This document shows positions 9,772-22,019 of a DNA stretch of 64,000 bases, one piece after another. The translations under genes and the position numbers were made by a program. Numbering within the stretch: position 1 is the first letter of the stretch; each line of letters starts with the position of its first letter. Origin of the DNA: Lindgomyces ingoldianus (Eukaryota; Ascomycota; Dothideomycetes; Pleosporales; Lindgomycetaceae); assembly GCF_010093535.1 (NCBI RefSeq), contig NW_022985162.1, positions 1 to 64,000 on the forward strand, given 5' to 3'. The notes beneath the pieces are model-generated. The model was given only the letters and a program-made list of their open reading frames with translations. It did no database searches and was not told the DNA's origin.

Positions 9772-10845
9772 ATGGAGGTCCCTCCTAGCGACCGCCGTGT
9801 TGAGGACGAGTACGCCAAATCCCGCTCCTCCAAATTTCGCTTCAAGTCGGAGTCAGAACCCAAATCGAAGCGCTCCTCCCGCCTAGATTCACATGAAGAT
9901 GATGATAGAAGGCGCTCTAAGCGTCATAGGTCAGACAGAGACCACTCGTCACACCACCCATCGCGCCGCCGGCACATTCGTTCCAAACGTAGCAGAAGCA
10001 AGAAATCGCCTGCAACCTTGCACGGCTACTCTTTCACTGAACAAAATGGGGACTACGCAGATCCAGCGCATAGGCATCGAGAGTCTCTGTACGATGCACT
10101 GGACCCCGATACCTCTTCCGGCGACTATCTGGATCCCGGAATCGCCTTTCGGGAGTCTCTATTCGACGCTCTAGCCGACGACGAAGGGGCCGCCTACTGG
10201 GAGGGTGTCTATGGCCAGCCTATCCACAACTACCCAAATACGAAGACCGGACCAGGAGGCGAACTAGAGCAAATGGACGAGGACGAGTACATCGACTATG
10301 TGAGGAAGAAAATGTGGGAGAAGAGTCACGCGCACATCCTTGAAGAGCGCGAGGAGAGAGAACGGGCCCGGAAGGCGCAGAAGAAAGCCAAGCATGAAAT
10401 GCAAGAGGAAGCAGTAAGACTAGACGCGGAACGAGAGGCTTTCCAGCACCGGGTGGAAGCAAGCCTGAAGCGTGGCGAGGAGCGGAAGAAGGCCAAAGAG
10501 GTTGAAGCGGCTTGGGCAAAGTACCTGCAGAAGTGGGATGAGCTGAAGAGTAATTCTATACTTTCCCAGCAAGCGGAAGCTCGAGTCCGTCAGCTCATTC
10601 CATGGCCTGTTGTTTCCGGAAAGTGCAAACATGTCACCAAGGAAGAAATCGAGTACTTCCTCCAAAACTCGAGCGCGTGGCGCGACGATGCAGCAGCACT
10701 TTTGAAAGTAGAGCGAGTGAGATGGCATCCCGACAAAATGCAGCAACGCTTTGGTCAGCACATCGACATCGAATCGATGCAATCGGTAACCGTCGTTTTC
10801 CAGGTTATTGATAAGCTGTGGAACGAGTGGAAGGGACGTGCATAA
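9772..10845 (+). CDS. NFKBIL1 (IkB-like 1) homologue
   Basis: A 357-residue intronless frame. The first ~80 residues are Arg/Ser-rich (SKRHRSDRDH, RSKRSRSKKS), typical of nuclear RNA-processing proteins. A long acidic/basic helix follows (about 165-265, EEREERERARKAQKKAKHE). The C-terminal domain has PWPV at about 286-289, then EEIEYFLQ, and a J-like helix with LLKVERVRWHPDKMQQRFG (about 318-336), where HPD is in J-domain position. Fungal NFKBIL1 homologues keep this C-terminal block but lack the ankyrin repeats of the animal protein, as here. In animals the protein associates with splicing factors. It is divergent from NSRP1, which has a related nuclear role. Confidence 0.8.
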   Translation: MEVPPSDRRVEDEYAKSRSSKFRFKSESEPKSKRSSRLDSHEDDDRRRSKRHRSDRDHSSHHPSRRRHIRSKRSRSKKSPATLHGYSFTEQNGDYADPAHRHRESLYDALDPDTSSGDYLDPGIAFRESLFDALADDEGAAYWEGVYGQPIHNYPNTKTGPGGELEQMDEDEYIDYVRKKMWEKSHAHILEEREERERARKAQKKAKHEMQEEAVRLDAEREAFQHRVEASLKRGEERKKAKEVEAAWAKYLQKWDELKSNSILSQQAEARVRQLIPWPVVSGKCKHVTKEEIEYFLQNSSAWRDDAAALLKVERVRWHPDKMQQRFGQHIDIESMQSVTVVFQVIDKLWNEWKGRA

Positions 10846-12955
<2,110 letters not shown>

Positions 12956-13280
12956 ATGGAGAGTTTGATTTGATAGGAACGACTGCCTTGTTATGGGGTG
13001 GAAGGTTAGGAGGACAGAGTGAAGATTGCATGCATGCCAGCTAGGACAGAGAAAGGAGTTGAATGTGGGTGTAGATTGAATTGTAAATATGCTCGTTCAA
13101 TGTCCATACCATGATGACGGATCAGGATAATGGAAATAAGTCTTAACCACGATTTGCTCGTTAACTGCCTACAAATCCCTTCCCCAAATACAATCTCAAA
13201 CATTATCTCCCAACCTCTATATCTTAGCTCCGTATTCCTCTTCCTCCCATGAGTCACAATCAACACATCTAGCCAAGCCC

Positions 13281-14567
13281 TCACTTCCCCCTCTCCCACA
13301 GCCACCTCACCCCTCCATCCGCACATTTCAACCCCTCCTTCTTTCCCAACACTCTATAGATCTTTACCTCGGCTCCAAACCCCCCAACAGTCCTGACATC
13401 AACATCAAATAAACAACCACATTCACACCATCCCTCTTCATCTCTACCGCCGGTGCCACCACCTATACTATCCTGGGCGCCAGCGCCAAACAGCATCCTC
13501 TGCAACCGGCCCAAAATTGTGTCGTGCATATGAGACGATGAGATATAATGGTGACATTGCTGTATACGGAGACAGTGAAGTGCTTGGCGGAAGTTGTGCA
13601 GTGGTTCTAGTTCTGGTTGGTTCGGGGAAGAAAGGGGGGTAGAAAGGAGGATTTTGTAGTTTGTTAGGTGTATGAAACAGCTTTCTCTATTTGAGGTTAG
13701 GGTAGCTGGTGTAGTAGTACCCTGGTATTCTGTGGTGTTGTTAGCGTCGACCTGGGCTTCTATTCTGACGACCCGAGCTTCTGCAGTATAAAAATATGTC
13801 GCAGTGAAGGAGGGAGGTGGCTCTAGCGATGGATTTTGCGATGAACGGCTCAAGGTGTCGGAGAACAAATCGTGGATCTCGGACCCTACTTCTTCGAACC
13901 CTCCGGTATCTTCCTCCTCTTCTCCTTCATCAACCTCGCCTTCGCATCCCTCATCCCCAGAGCAGGCTGGAAAGTACAATAATACCCTCCCCCTCTCCCT
14001 AAACCTTGAAATACATATCCCCACGTTATAACAGAATTCCTTCCAGCGTGGGGTTCTCATCGCCCTAGCTCCCGCCAACGTTACATCAAGGTCGTAGACT
14101 CGGGAAATAACACTACCACCCTCCTCTTCGTTTTTCTTCTCAAGCACACCCCCGCCATTACTCCGGTTCCCCGTCGAGGGTACCTGCACAGAACTGAGAT
14201 GCGCGGGTGCATACACAGTAAGAAGGATAGCGTCATCGCGGCCGCTATTCGTATATGGGACGCCGTGGTCAGGGCTTTCGTGTATAGACACGCAGAAATC
14301 ACAATACCATAATCCTTCGGCCTCTCTATCTCTCTCAAGCAGCCTAAGGAGCCTTATATAATCCTTCTTGTAAGCCAACCTGCGGCCGGCTTGAACTTTT
14401 GAAAACGCAGAGGAATCCATATCGGAGTATATGCGCCGAGTTGTGAAGGCTAGACATGCGATTGAGCTGCGGGGAAGGTAAGACGAGATTTGCATGAGGA
14501 GTTCTGTTGGGAGCGTTGGGAGGTTGGAGGGGTTGTGGGTTGGCGGGGGGCCGGTGAGAAGTGCCAT
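13281..14567 (-). CDS. F-box protein of unknown target
   Basis: 428 residues in one frame. Residues about 15-50 (LPTLPTELLMQISSYLPRSS, then ACLAFTTRRIY) form an F-box, the Skp1-binding motif of SCF ubiquitin ligases. A CDFC pair near 89-92 with a following HES segment resembles the Cys/His spacer seen after many fungal F-boxes. The rest has acidic low-complexity runs (DEGEEEEDTGG) and no recognised substrate-binding repeat. Fungi carry many such lineage-specific F-box proteins. The last ~330 bp overlap no other gene; the xylanase ends 325 bp away, convergent. Function beyond adaptor is not predictable. Confidence 0.65.
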   Translation of the reverse strand: MALLTGPPPTHNPSNLPTLPTELLMQISSYLPRSSIACLAFTTRRIYSDMDSSAFSKVQAGRRLAYKKDYIRLLRLLERDREAEGLWYCDFCVSIHESPDHGVPYTNSGRDDAILLTVYAPAHLSSVQVPSTGNRSNGGGVLEKKNEEEGGSVISRVYDLDVTLAGARAMRTPRWKEFCYNVGICISRFRERGRVLLYFPACSGDEGCEGEVDEGEEEEDTGGFEEVGSEIHDLFSDTLSRSSQNPSLEPPPSFTATYFYTAEARVVRIEAQVDANNTTEYQGTTTPATLTSNRESCFIHLTNYKILLSTPLSSPNQPELEPLHNFRQALHCLRIQQCHHYISSSHMHDTILGRLQRMLFGAGAQDSIGGGTGGRDEEGWCECGCLFDVDVRTVGGFGAEVKIYRVLGKKEGLKCADGGVRWLWERGK

Positions 14568-17500
14568 TTTTGGGTTGAGATTGGGATTGGGATTTGAATT
14601 GATGGAAAGAGGGGGTTGGATAGACGATTTTTCGACCTTCTCAAAAAGGGACTTATAGAGAAGAATTTAGAGGTACAGGCGAGGGGCTGAGTCATTCGAA
14701 AATCAAAACTGCTGCGCCTCATGCGCAAACACAAGCGATTCTACAGGAAATGCGGAACACAGGCTTTGCCAAGATTGTACGACGATACGACGAGAACGAG
14801 ATGGCGGAGTGCAGCTTCATAGATGAGTCAGTCGAATTGAGGTTGCACAACCACTCAGCTCTCCGCAGAATCTCAGAATTACACTCCATGCTGAGTCGAA
14901 CACAACCCATCTCTACATAACCACACAGACCCTTTTACCAGACTGAAGTATTCAATAAATTTCATTAGTAGCTACATAGAGCGAACGGTAAAGACCCGCC
15001 CCACCTTCAAGCCCATGCAACCCTTTCCAGATCAACAAACTCGTAGGTTATGAGCACAACGGTAAGGTGGTTACGAAACTAAGCTCGATGAGGGATAATG
15101 CGACGATGAGATACTTGAAAACTAACAACAGGGTATGAAGTTAGAGACCGAAAAATACAAGGGTTGGGGAATGGGGTATCGCCGGGAACAGAGAAATTAT
15201 GGCCGTCGCTGTTAAGCTAATATAGAAATCTGCATCCATCTAACACCTTATCCAATTCCAGCAAGAATTTTAACAGACCAATACTTTCACCATATTCTAT
15301 AGTATTTGATAGCATGGTAAGTATGAGTTTGAGTAAAGAATTTCTCGTGTGTGACGGCGACGATCCGTCTTCAATAAACTCTCTTAGGTGCTATTAAAAC
15401 GGTCTCGGAATCTCAGCGATCTGTAATCGCCTACATACGTAATATAACGAGTACGCTTCAAGGAAATGCTTTGGCAAACAATATCGGACACCCTAGGAGC
15501 CACTAGGCACTCACCAGTTACCATATTCCACAGTTCCACTTCGAGGAGAAGTGTGGAAGCTAGGTGTAGATCATTGGGAGAGAAATTGATACAAGGTTAA
15601 TGGCGAGAGCCTTTATTGAATCTCATGAGCAATGCTCCAGACACAATGTCCCATAGGCATAGCGTGGAATCCCCTGACCTTGCCTGCAAGATGGATGGGT
15701 AATTATGCCCAATTGGTCCTTGGATTGAAGCAATATGGCCGAACATGAAGTCGACCATGCTTCAATATCGGAAGCTTCACTGTGAAGCTAGGAGGAGCAC
15801 CAGAGGCATGAGGAACTGGATTGAATTGATTGCTAGAGGAGTCCTTTGTAGGAGTCTATATATATGCGAAATAAGTGGGTAAGTCTTGGCAACATAGACT
15901 ATGGTGAGATGCATACGACTATGGTGACGACGCATCCGACCATGGTGACGACGCATTCGACTATTGTGTGACTACTGTAAACATTCACTTCTCGAATGTA
16001 CACCGGTGTTAAAGTGCAGGATGCGCCCAAGAGCTTGTCCATTTTCATTGAGGAAATATCTGGCTGTAATTCCAACACCAACAGCGAGGAGGTTCACAAA
16101 GACGGTTAACGAACTACTAAACCCTATCGTTCCTCCATTCTCCGTTCAACGAAATATGATTGAGTCTTGAAGGCTCAATTGTGGAAGCTCGCAGCTCCTA
16201 AGGGCACCATATACTTGGCTCACATAGCAAATATTTCTAAGGTCCTGCCAAAATCTTTGGTCAAGAGTTGTTTCCAGAGTTGAGAGAAAAAAACAGGGTG
16301 AAATATGCAGGAATGGCGATTACGAGACGATTTTTAACTAATGGGCTACCTGGTTCAAGTCAACATGCTAGACAGTCGTCAAGGTGAACCTGAGATTCAA
16401 ATACTGCTGTATTTTCGATTAATAGGTTCCAATATATGTTGTAAAATGATTCCGATAATGGTACTAAAGCCATGATTATGATCTAGTGGTGTATGCCTTA
16501 ACTAAAGGTCGCCTCGTCTCTGTGATATTCCCCATTTGAGTTTCAGCCAAGTGGAAATGTATTCGAGAGGCCAATTATTCTAATGGAGGCTAATATTCGT
16601 CAATATTTAAGGTTCTATACGGGTTTTCTCAATTTACAAGCCCCAGAACATAGTTAAAGTACAGGAGTCTCATGACCCCAGAGAAGGGTAGTTCCTCCTT
16701 GCTTAAGTCACCTACACGGGAGTTGCTCTTCCGGTCTTTGCATTCTCGTTTGATGTCTTCTTTCAGCCATAACATACTATTGATATGCGTCCCGATTAGG
16801 ATTTCGGCTAACTAACAATGACGAGATTCTGAGGCCTATGCTAAAGCGCCCCTAAAGTCAGTATGATCCTCCTTACATTACATAATCTATTAGACATAGT
16901 TATGTTGTAAGCCTAATTAATACAGGGTACCAGCACTTCACTTAATAAGACTGAGGAAATCACCGGTAAAGTGAGGTCGACGTAGAAGGCGACCTGGAGT
17001 TCTAATCAACGTTTCGCAAACCAATTCAGCTTTTCCACCCTCCGTAATGGTCGCATCTCTAGCCATCCTGATGTTTGTGAACGATGCTCCAACAGAGCAT
17101 GAAGTTTCAGAGTTGAGGTGCTGACGGTGGTGCCCCGGCATGCATGTGTGCATAAATAAGAAGAAAAAAAAGATATTAACCTTAGAAGCGAGTAACTAGA
17201 GCTCCCTGGTGTACGTTATTAAGCAGCATAATCGTTGGGAAATATTTGAGAAAGAGTGACCTGTTTCAAACCTTCCAACCCCAATTCCACAGCAAATGCC
17301 AACTCCGACTTCTTAGCTTCACGATTCGATCTATCATATTGAAACATTACCAGATCCTCCCTCGAGCACCAGGACGTTTTTCGACGCTCGCAAAGACGTC
17401 TAATACTTGCAAGGCATTATCAACGACCTCAATATTCATGGCGTGAAAATCGACGACTTATACTTCGCCCATAAAGCCTTTCCCCCACTTCTCTAACTTC

Positions 17501-17865
17501 TCTCATACAATAACCTGAGACACTTATTGCTATCCTTACTTTAAGAAATTATTCAAGGTACAGGATTTGCAATTAGCCAATGTCAAATTTGCATTGGACA
17601 TCTCATCACGAGCCGAGTTCTCCGGGCACACCATGTTTGAACAGGAAGCGAACTCAGTTAAATCAAGTCAAATTCTAATATCCACGGCAATTATTGCGCG
17701 CCCTAGAATCATTTCCGAAATAATTCCTTGTCATTCCAATATCAGCTCGACACTCTGCTTGGCGATCTCCCACGTCCACTACAAATTGCTCTCTTTCACC
17801 CACCTCCCACCTTCTCTTCCCAGAATCTCATGGAAACTCTTTCACATGGCTTACGGAGATTGAGG
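14568..17865. other. 3.3-kb gene-poor stretch
   Basis: No gene supported. Only short frames (60-98 codons) are present, with no recognisable motifs. A small minisatellite sits at 15897-15968. The base composition is moderately A+T-rich with few long frames on either strand, which fits non-coding or long-decayed sequence. The final part may be the distal promoter of the stress-type unit that starts near 18.3 kb. Confidence 0.4.
15897..15968. repeat. 20-21 bp minisatellite, 3.5 copies
   Basis: Units start with GACTATGGTGA or GACCATGGTGACGACGCAT at 15897, 15917 and 15938, with a partial unit at 15959. Units 2 and 3 differ by two bases; unit 1 is one base shorter. It is not inside a gene I can support. 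Confidence 0.8.
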
Positions 17866-17875
17866 TGACGTCACA

Positions 17876-17893
17876 GAAACTTTTGGAAGCTTC
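17876..17893. promoter_or_regulatory. Heat-shock element, 4 pentamers
   Basis: GAA 17876, TTT 17881, GAA 17886 and TTC 17891 are spaced exactly 5 bp apart in alternating orientation; three units are perfect and one has a single mismatch. This is the canonical Hsf1 array. Confidence 0.65.
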
Positions 17894-18200
17894 TGCCTGC
17901 TGGAAAACTTGCTCAAAATGCCGCAATGGAAGGCCGCAGAATCAGTTGCCTGGCCGATAAGCCACGTGCCCCGTCTCTCACGGAGGGCTCGAGCACACAG
18001 CAACGGAAACCAGAGGCTCGATCCAGAAAAATTCGGACGAGGCGGTCCTGTTTTTGCTGCAGTTTCCTATGTGGCACGAGACAAAACTGTCTCAGGAAGT
18101 CTATTTACTTTCCACTGACGCGTTATCCCTCGTGGGGCTGCCCTCAAACGCCTGTCGTACGATACTACGTCACAGGGTCGTCCCGTGGCCCTCATAATCT

Positions 18201-18223
18201 TTCTGGAAGTTTGTAGAAGGTTT
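18201..18223. promoter_or_regulatory. Heat-shock element, 5 pentamers
   Basis: TTC 18201, GAA 18206, TTG 18211, GAA 18216 and TTT 18221 have exact 5-bp phasing, with three perfect units and two single-mismatch units. It lies 54-76 bp upstream of TATAAATAG. Confidence 0.75.
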
Positions 18224-18770
18224 CTGCCTGGTTGACTGGGAGACAGACGTCACCGGGGCATACGCCCTCCCCCAAGTATAAATAGAGGGCTGCCCCCCTG
18301 CTTTGAACCTTGCCATCTCCGTTCAACACCTCACTTCCTCACTCGATACTTCAAGTAGTGGTCATCCTCCTCCTCCTCCTCTTTCAATGACCTTTTCCTG
18401 TGGCTTCTCCAACACTTCTTGTGGCTTCTTCAATATGGCCTGGCTTCAATGTCATCCATCCCAATCAAGATCGAACACCCAACACCTCATTTGACTATAC
18501 CATCACTATTGACAACTATCACCTCGCTTTACTTCAAATGTCAACTATCTCTTGTCGACGAAATCACTCAACTGCACTTCGGGCCAGTGTCGACGTTCGA
18601 TCTTGAGAGTTCTTCAGCTCATCCGTCAAGTCCACACTTTCATATGGTATGCTATTCATCTATCTCATTGCTTTGAATAACATCAACTCAGAATATGTTC
18701 ACCGAAGCCACATCACAACATGGACATCATTTCTTTGAACACACCTCAACTCACTGGGCACTGTCAACAC

Positions 18771-19005
18771 CATAATCTCAACATGCCTATGGATGGCTGT
18801 CGAGTGGTCGGTTTGGATCAACACATTATACCACATCACACACTACAAATTGGGTTCTGCCTACAACATAATCTCAATACGCTGATGGCTGGCTGTTGAG
18901 TGGTCGGTTTGGAACACCCATCATGTTGTCGTTTGGGACATATGATGGTCTACAATCTCAGTATGCTGAATGGCCGGCTACTGGGTGGTCGTGTTGGATA
19001 AACCT
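18771..19005 (+). repeat. Three diverged tandem repeats of about 80-97 bp
   Basis: Copies begin with CATAATCTCAACATGC (18771), CATAATCTCAATACGC (18868) and ACAATCTCAGTATGC (18950). Each continues through GATGGCTGGCTGT-like text and GAGTGGTCGGTTTGGA-like text. The first ~50 bp of each copy is conserved; the remainder varies in sequence and length. They lie inside the putative stress transcript. Confidence 0.65.
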
Positions 19006-19134
19006 GATGTCACCATTGCCATCACTCATGATGTCAATGAGAGCCTCATGGCTTCAGTGGTGCACATCCTTCTTTTTGGTATGTTGGCTTGTTTCCTCTT
19101 CCCGTTTTCATCGACTAATATTTGTTTAGCGTCC

Positions 19135-19240
19135 TGTTGCTGCCGCTACTACTACCGCTGCCGCTACTACTGCTGTTACTACTACTACCACTACTACCAC
19201 TACTACTACTACTGCTGCTGCTGCTCCTACTGCTGCTGTT
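19135..19240. repeat. Trinucleotide repeat tract (CTR/TAC/CTG)
   Basis: About 35 mostly CTG, CTA and CCG triplets directly after the candidate 3' splice site at 19129. Depending on frame it reads as Leu/Pro, Tyr/Cys or Thr/Ala runs, so frame-based coding claims here are unsafe. Confidence 0.8.
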
Positions 19241-19591
19241 ATCGAGGATACGATAGTGTCGACACTTCACCGCACATCACATCACACCAATTTCAACACA
19301 TCACTACACACATCTCATGAAAAATTTACACTACTTCATTCGACTATCAACTCGGTTCACACAGCTCACATCAACTCCATTTAACCCAACAAGATGCAAC
19401 AAACTGCTCTCATCACTCATACGAGCACATGCATCTTGCATTCGCAGCAGCAACCAGTAATCAGTAACCAGCATACACTACGCAATACGCTACACTTCAC
19501 TTCACATCACATCACTTCATGTTTTTGTTCATCTTTATTCAGATAGCGTTGGGGTTCACAAGGGTCTGTCAATAAAAACCGTCTGGAATAT

Positions 19592-19638
19592 CTTGGCTTA
19601 GCTTGGTTTGGTTTGGTTTGGCTTGGTTTGGCTTGGTC
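19592..19638. repeat. TTGGY pentamer-type simple repeat
   Basis: CTTGG and TTTGG units repeat about nine times, just after the AATAAA at 19571. No gene overlaps it. Confidence 0.75.
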
Positions 19639-20106
19639 AAAGTTCTTGGATACATAAAACAATTGAATAGAATATGTAGTTTCGCACATCACTTTCCTTC
19701 TCGCTGTTGCGTGTGATGTCCATTGTCATTTTCATGTCATGATCGCTAGTGGTCGAGTTTGTAAGTACTTCAAAATCGCCTCAAGCTTCTTAGGCTTTAT
19801 TGAAATTAGCCACAACGAAGCGTTGATGCGTTCGGCCTATGTTTCGTCTTTGGATGTGCCTTACTTTCGCCCTCGCTTTCGACACCGAGGCGTCTCAGGC
19901 GGCATAAGTCACGTCCAAACCCATCAGTCTACGATCGCAAACAACACTATCAGAGATAGCATCCAGACATACACTTAGAACTCAATAATATTACCACCAA
20001 CCAATTTCCACCGACCGAGCCAACCTAACATGCTGGCTCTCAAAGATATAATACACTAAGGCCAAACCAGACCAATCATAGCGATCATACAGCATTACAA
20101 CATGGC

Positions 20107-21499
20107 TCAAATATAAGAAACCTTAACGCCCATCCCCACCGTCCTACGAATCTTCTCCCACGCATTCCTCAACACCCGCAGAAGCCTTTCCCTCAAATCC
20201 TGTCGCCCAAAAGCCAAAGCGAAGGCCAGCAAAAACAACAGGGTCCGAAAAACCGCCATGGGGTTCGCTGTCATCGAATGTGCCGTATTACTTATCAGCG
20301 TCTGCATCGACGTCAACAGGGACGAAGCGCGATGATACAAGCCCGGCGGTGGACTCACAGCCTTCTTATTCGCGGGTCTCGAGGCCCGTGGCGAAGTAGA
20401 TGCCGCGGGTCGATGCATAGGGAGTTTCCGGAACACTTCGTCGGAGCCTCGGGGCTGGCGGCGGTTCTCCTCTTCGCGTTTCCTGCGTTCATCCTCGGCG
20501 CGGGATTGCTCGAGACGCCGTGCTTCGGATTCTTTGCGGCGGAGTTCCATTTGCTCCTGTTGTTGTTGGCGGAGCTTGGCTTCGCGGATTTCAGACTCTT
20601 CCTTTTCTTCTTTGAGGGAGTGGAGCGCGAGGTGGAAGGCTTCTTTGCGTTCGTCGTCCAGGATCTCGCTCATTGAGATGAATTCTCGTGCGTAGTCCCA
20701 TTCTTCGTTTCGGGGGAGGACGTGGAGGGTGTAGAGTTCGAGGAGTTTGAGACGTGTATTGAGGTCTCGGGGGGTGCTGGTGCCGTTGTTGTGTTGACTG
20801 GGTCGGCGGTGGAGGTACGTTGGGGATTGCATGTGCGAGGAGACGTCGAAGGTTGGGCGTGCCGAAGCGGAGAGGTAAGTTTCGAGGCGTTGTTGGTTGA
20901 GTCTCTGAGAGGGCGAGTGTGTGAGAAGGAGGGTAGCTCTGGACATTCATGTCAATTCAACTCCTTTCGAATGGGGTATGGACCGTGTCTTACAAGTTAA
21001 TGACTACCTCCGCATCCACGTCTCCCTCAACACCAGCATACCCGTCCCGAACAACGTCATCCCAAACGCTGCCATCACGGCACTTGGACACCAATGCCTT
21101 CCACCTCGTGCTCCCAAATGCGTGCTTCCCCTCTTCAGCACCCAATTCAACCACGGAATTGAGGAATGTCAGGTAGAAACTCCACACCTTGACCCTGGTT
21201 CCCCGCGACGCGGATGCTACCGGGGCACAGGCCGGCGAATCTCCATTAGGCGAGCTGTTGGAAGAGTCCTGGTCGGGCGGAGTGATTATGGGTTCAATTG
21301 TCGAGAGAGCTTCAGGGAGTCGGCGCGTCAGGAATAGCTGGGCGGCTTGCCGGTACGCTTTTGCGATCTGTGATGATTGATACCGGCTCGATGACATGGA
21401 GGAGACAGATGACGAGAGCATGCGTGAGCTGCTCAGCGCGTCTTCGTAGGATCCGGCCATGGTGGACGAGGCTATTTGGGAGAGTCGTCGAGAGAGCAA
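20107..21499 (-). CDS. PEX26-like peroxisomal tail-anchored peroxin
   Basis: Two exons, 21499-20994 and 20938-20107, with a 55-bp intron (GTAAGA donor, TTGAC branch, CAG acceptor; phase 2), giving 445 residues. The N-terminal part has SSQIAKAYRQAAQLFLTRR then LPEALSTIEPIITP (about 43-75), a helical block I recognise from fungal Pex26. A conserved VWSFYLTFLNSVVELG segment follows. The middle is a Lys/Glu/Gln coiled coil and disordered linker. A single hydrophobic segment lies near the C-terminus (MAVFRTLLFLLAFALAFG, about 396-413) with a short basic tail, as in tail-anchored proteins. Pex26 (yeast Pex15 counterpart) docks the Pex1-Pex6 ATPase on peroxisomes for receptor recycling. An in-frame ATG 13 codons downstream (MAGSYEDAL) is an alternative start. 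It is divergent from the PARN gene. Confidence 0.65.
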
Positions 21500-22019
21500 A
21501 GGTCCATGACTCCTGAATGGGCGGAGTGTGTGTACGGGACGTGAGGAATGTGAATGTCAATCAGCTCGTGGACCTCGGCTGACCGACGGCAGGGCCAACC
21601 TTGGCATTCATCTCCACCAGCCACACCACCAGTCGCACCACCACCACCTCCATCTCAAGGTTCGGGTCTCTGCGTTCGGCCTCTCAAGATTGTATGGTGC
21701 CCATATTCGTGCGAGTCAATACGGTTATCAAGCTGAACTCACGCCCTTTCCAATCCTCGAACAAACGGCTGTAGCGCCAGCTGCAACCTTGTGTGTTGCT
21801 CACCATATCTCCTCTCACTGACACTCCAAGCCTCGTTACTCATAATCTCTAACAGGCAGCCGACTCTCAAAGGGCGTTCTTTCGGCGCTCTTTTTTAGCA
21901 GCCCTTTCAGCAACTTTGCCCTCTGGTATATCAAGGCGTATTTTTTTCTCTCTTCTACTTTTCCCTGATTCCTTCCGCCGATTTCTATTTCTTCTCTCTT
22001 TAATTTCGGGTCTTTAGCC
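21500..22019. promoter_or_regulatory. Intergenic promoter region, PEX26 and PARN
   Basis: 520 bp between divergent start codons. A CT-rich tract (TTTTTCTCTCTTC at ~21945) precedes the PARN ATG, which has a GCCATGG context. No specific factor site was identified. Confidence 0.4.

Larger units (their letters stand above)
17866..18285 (+). promoter_or_regulatory. Composite stress promoter: CRE, two HSEs, TATA
   Basis: A perfect CRE/ATF palindrome TGACGTCA (17866-17873) is followed two bases later by a four-pentamer heat-shock element. Two further half-CRE cores lie at 18166-18172 (TACGTCA) and 18246-18252 (GACGTCA). A five-pentamer heat-shock element lies at 18201-18223, and TATAAATAG at 18277-18285. 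The ordering (activator sites, then HSE ~75 bp upstream of TATA) is that of a strongly stress-inducible fungal gene. The region is also more G+C-rich than the sequence on either side. Confidence 0.7.
18310..19590 (+). ncRNA. Candidate stress-induced, spliced, repeat-bearing RNA
   Basis: Downstream of the HSE/TATA promoter lies a ~1.3-kb unit with no convincing protein. Two candidate introns have good signals: 18647-18691 (GTATGC ... AACTCAG) and 19079-19129 (GTATGT, CTAAT branch, TTTAG). An AATAAA lies at 19571-19576. The 5' leader is C/T- and CA-rich, like leaders of strongly expressed fungal mRNAs. The longest frame across intron 1 starts at 18449 and gives 93 residues (ends 18775) with no recognised motif; a 35-codon frame starts at 18387. 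A frame across intron 2 is dominated by a trinucleotide repeat. Three diverged ~90-bp repeats lie in the middle. Either a non-coding RNA or a fast-evolving small-protein mRNA is possible. The transcript ends are guesses. Confidence 0.4.

Noticed and set aside
16340..16380. A tRNA-like B box (GGTTCAAGTC)
   Set aside because: No suitable A box or acceptor-stem pairing within tRNA distance upstream.
18970..19320. A Cys/Tyr-rich 116-codon frame that might be a secreted effector
   Set aside because: The composition comes entirely from a trinucleotide repeat read in one of three possible frames, and a canonical intron lies within it.
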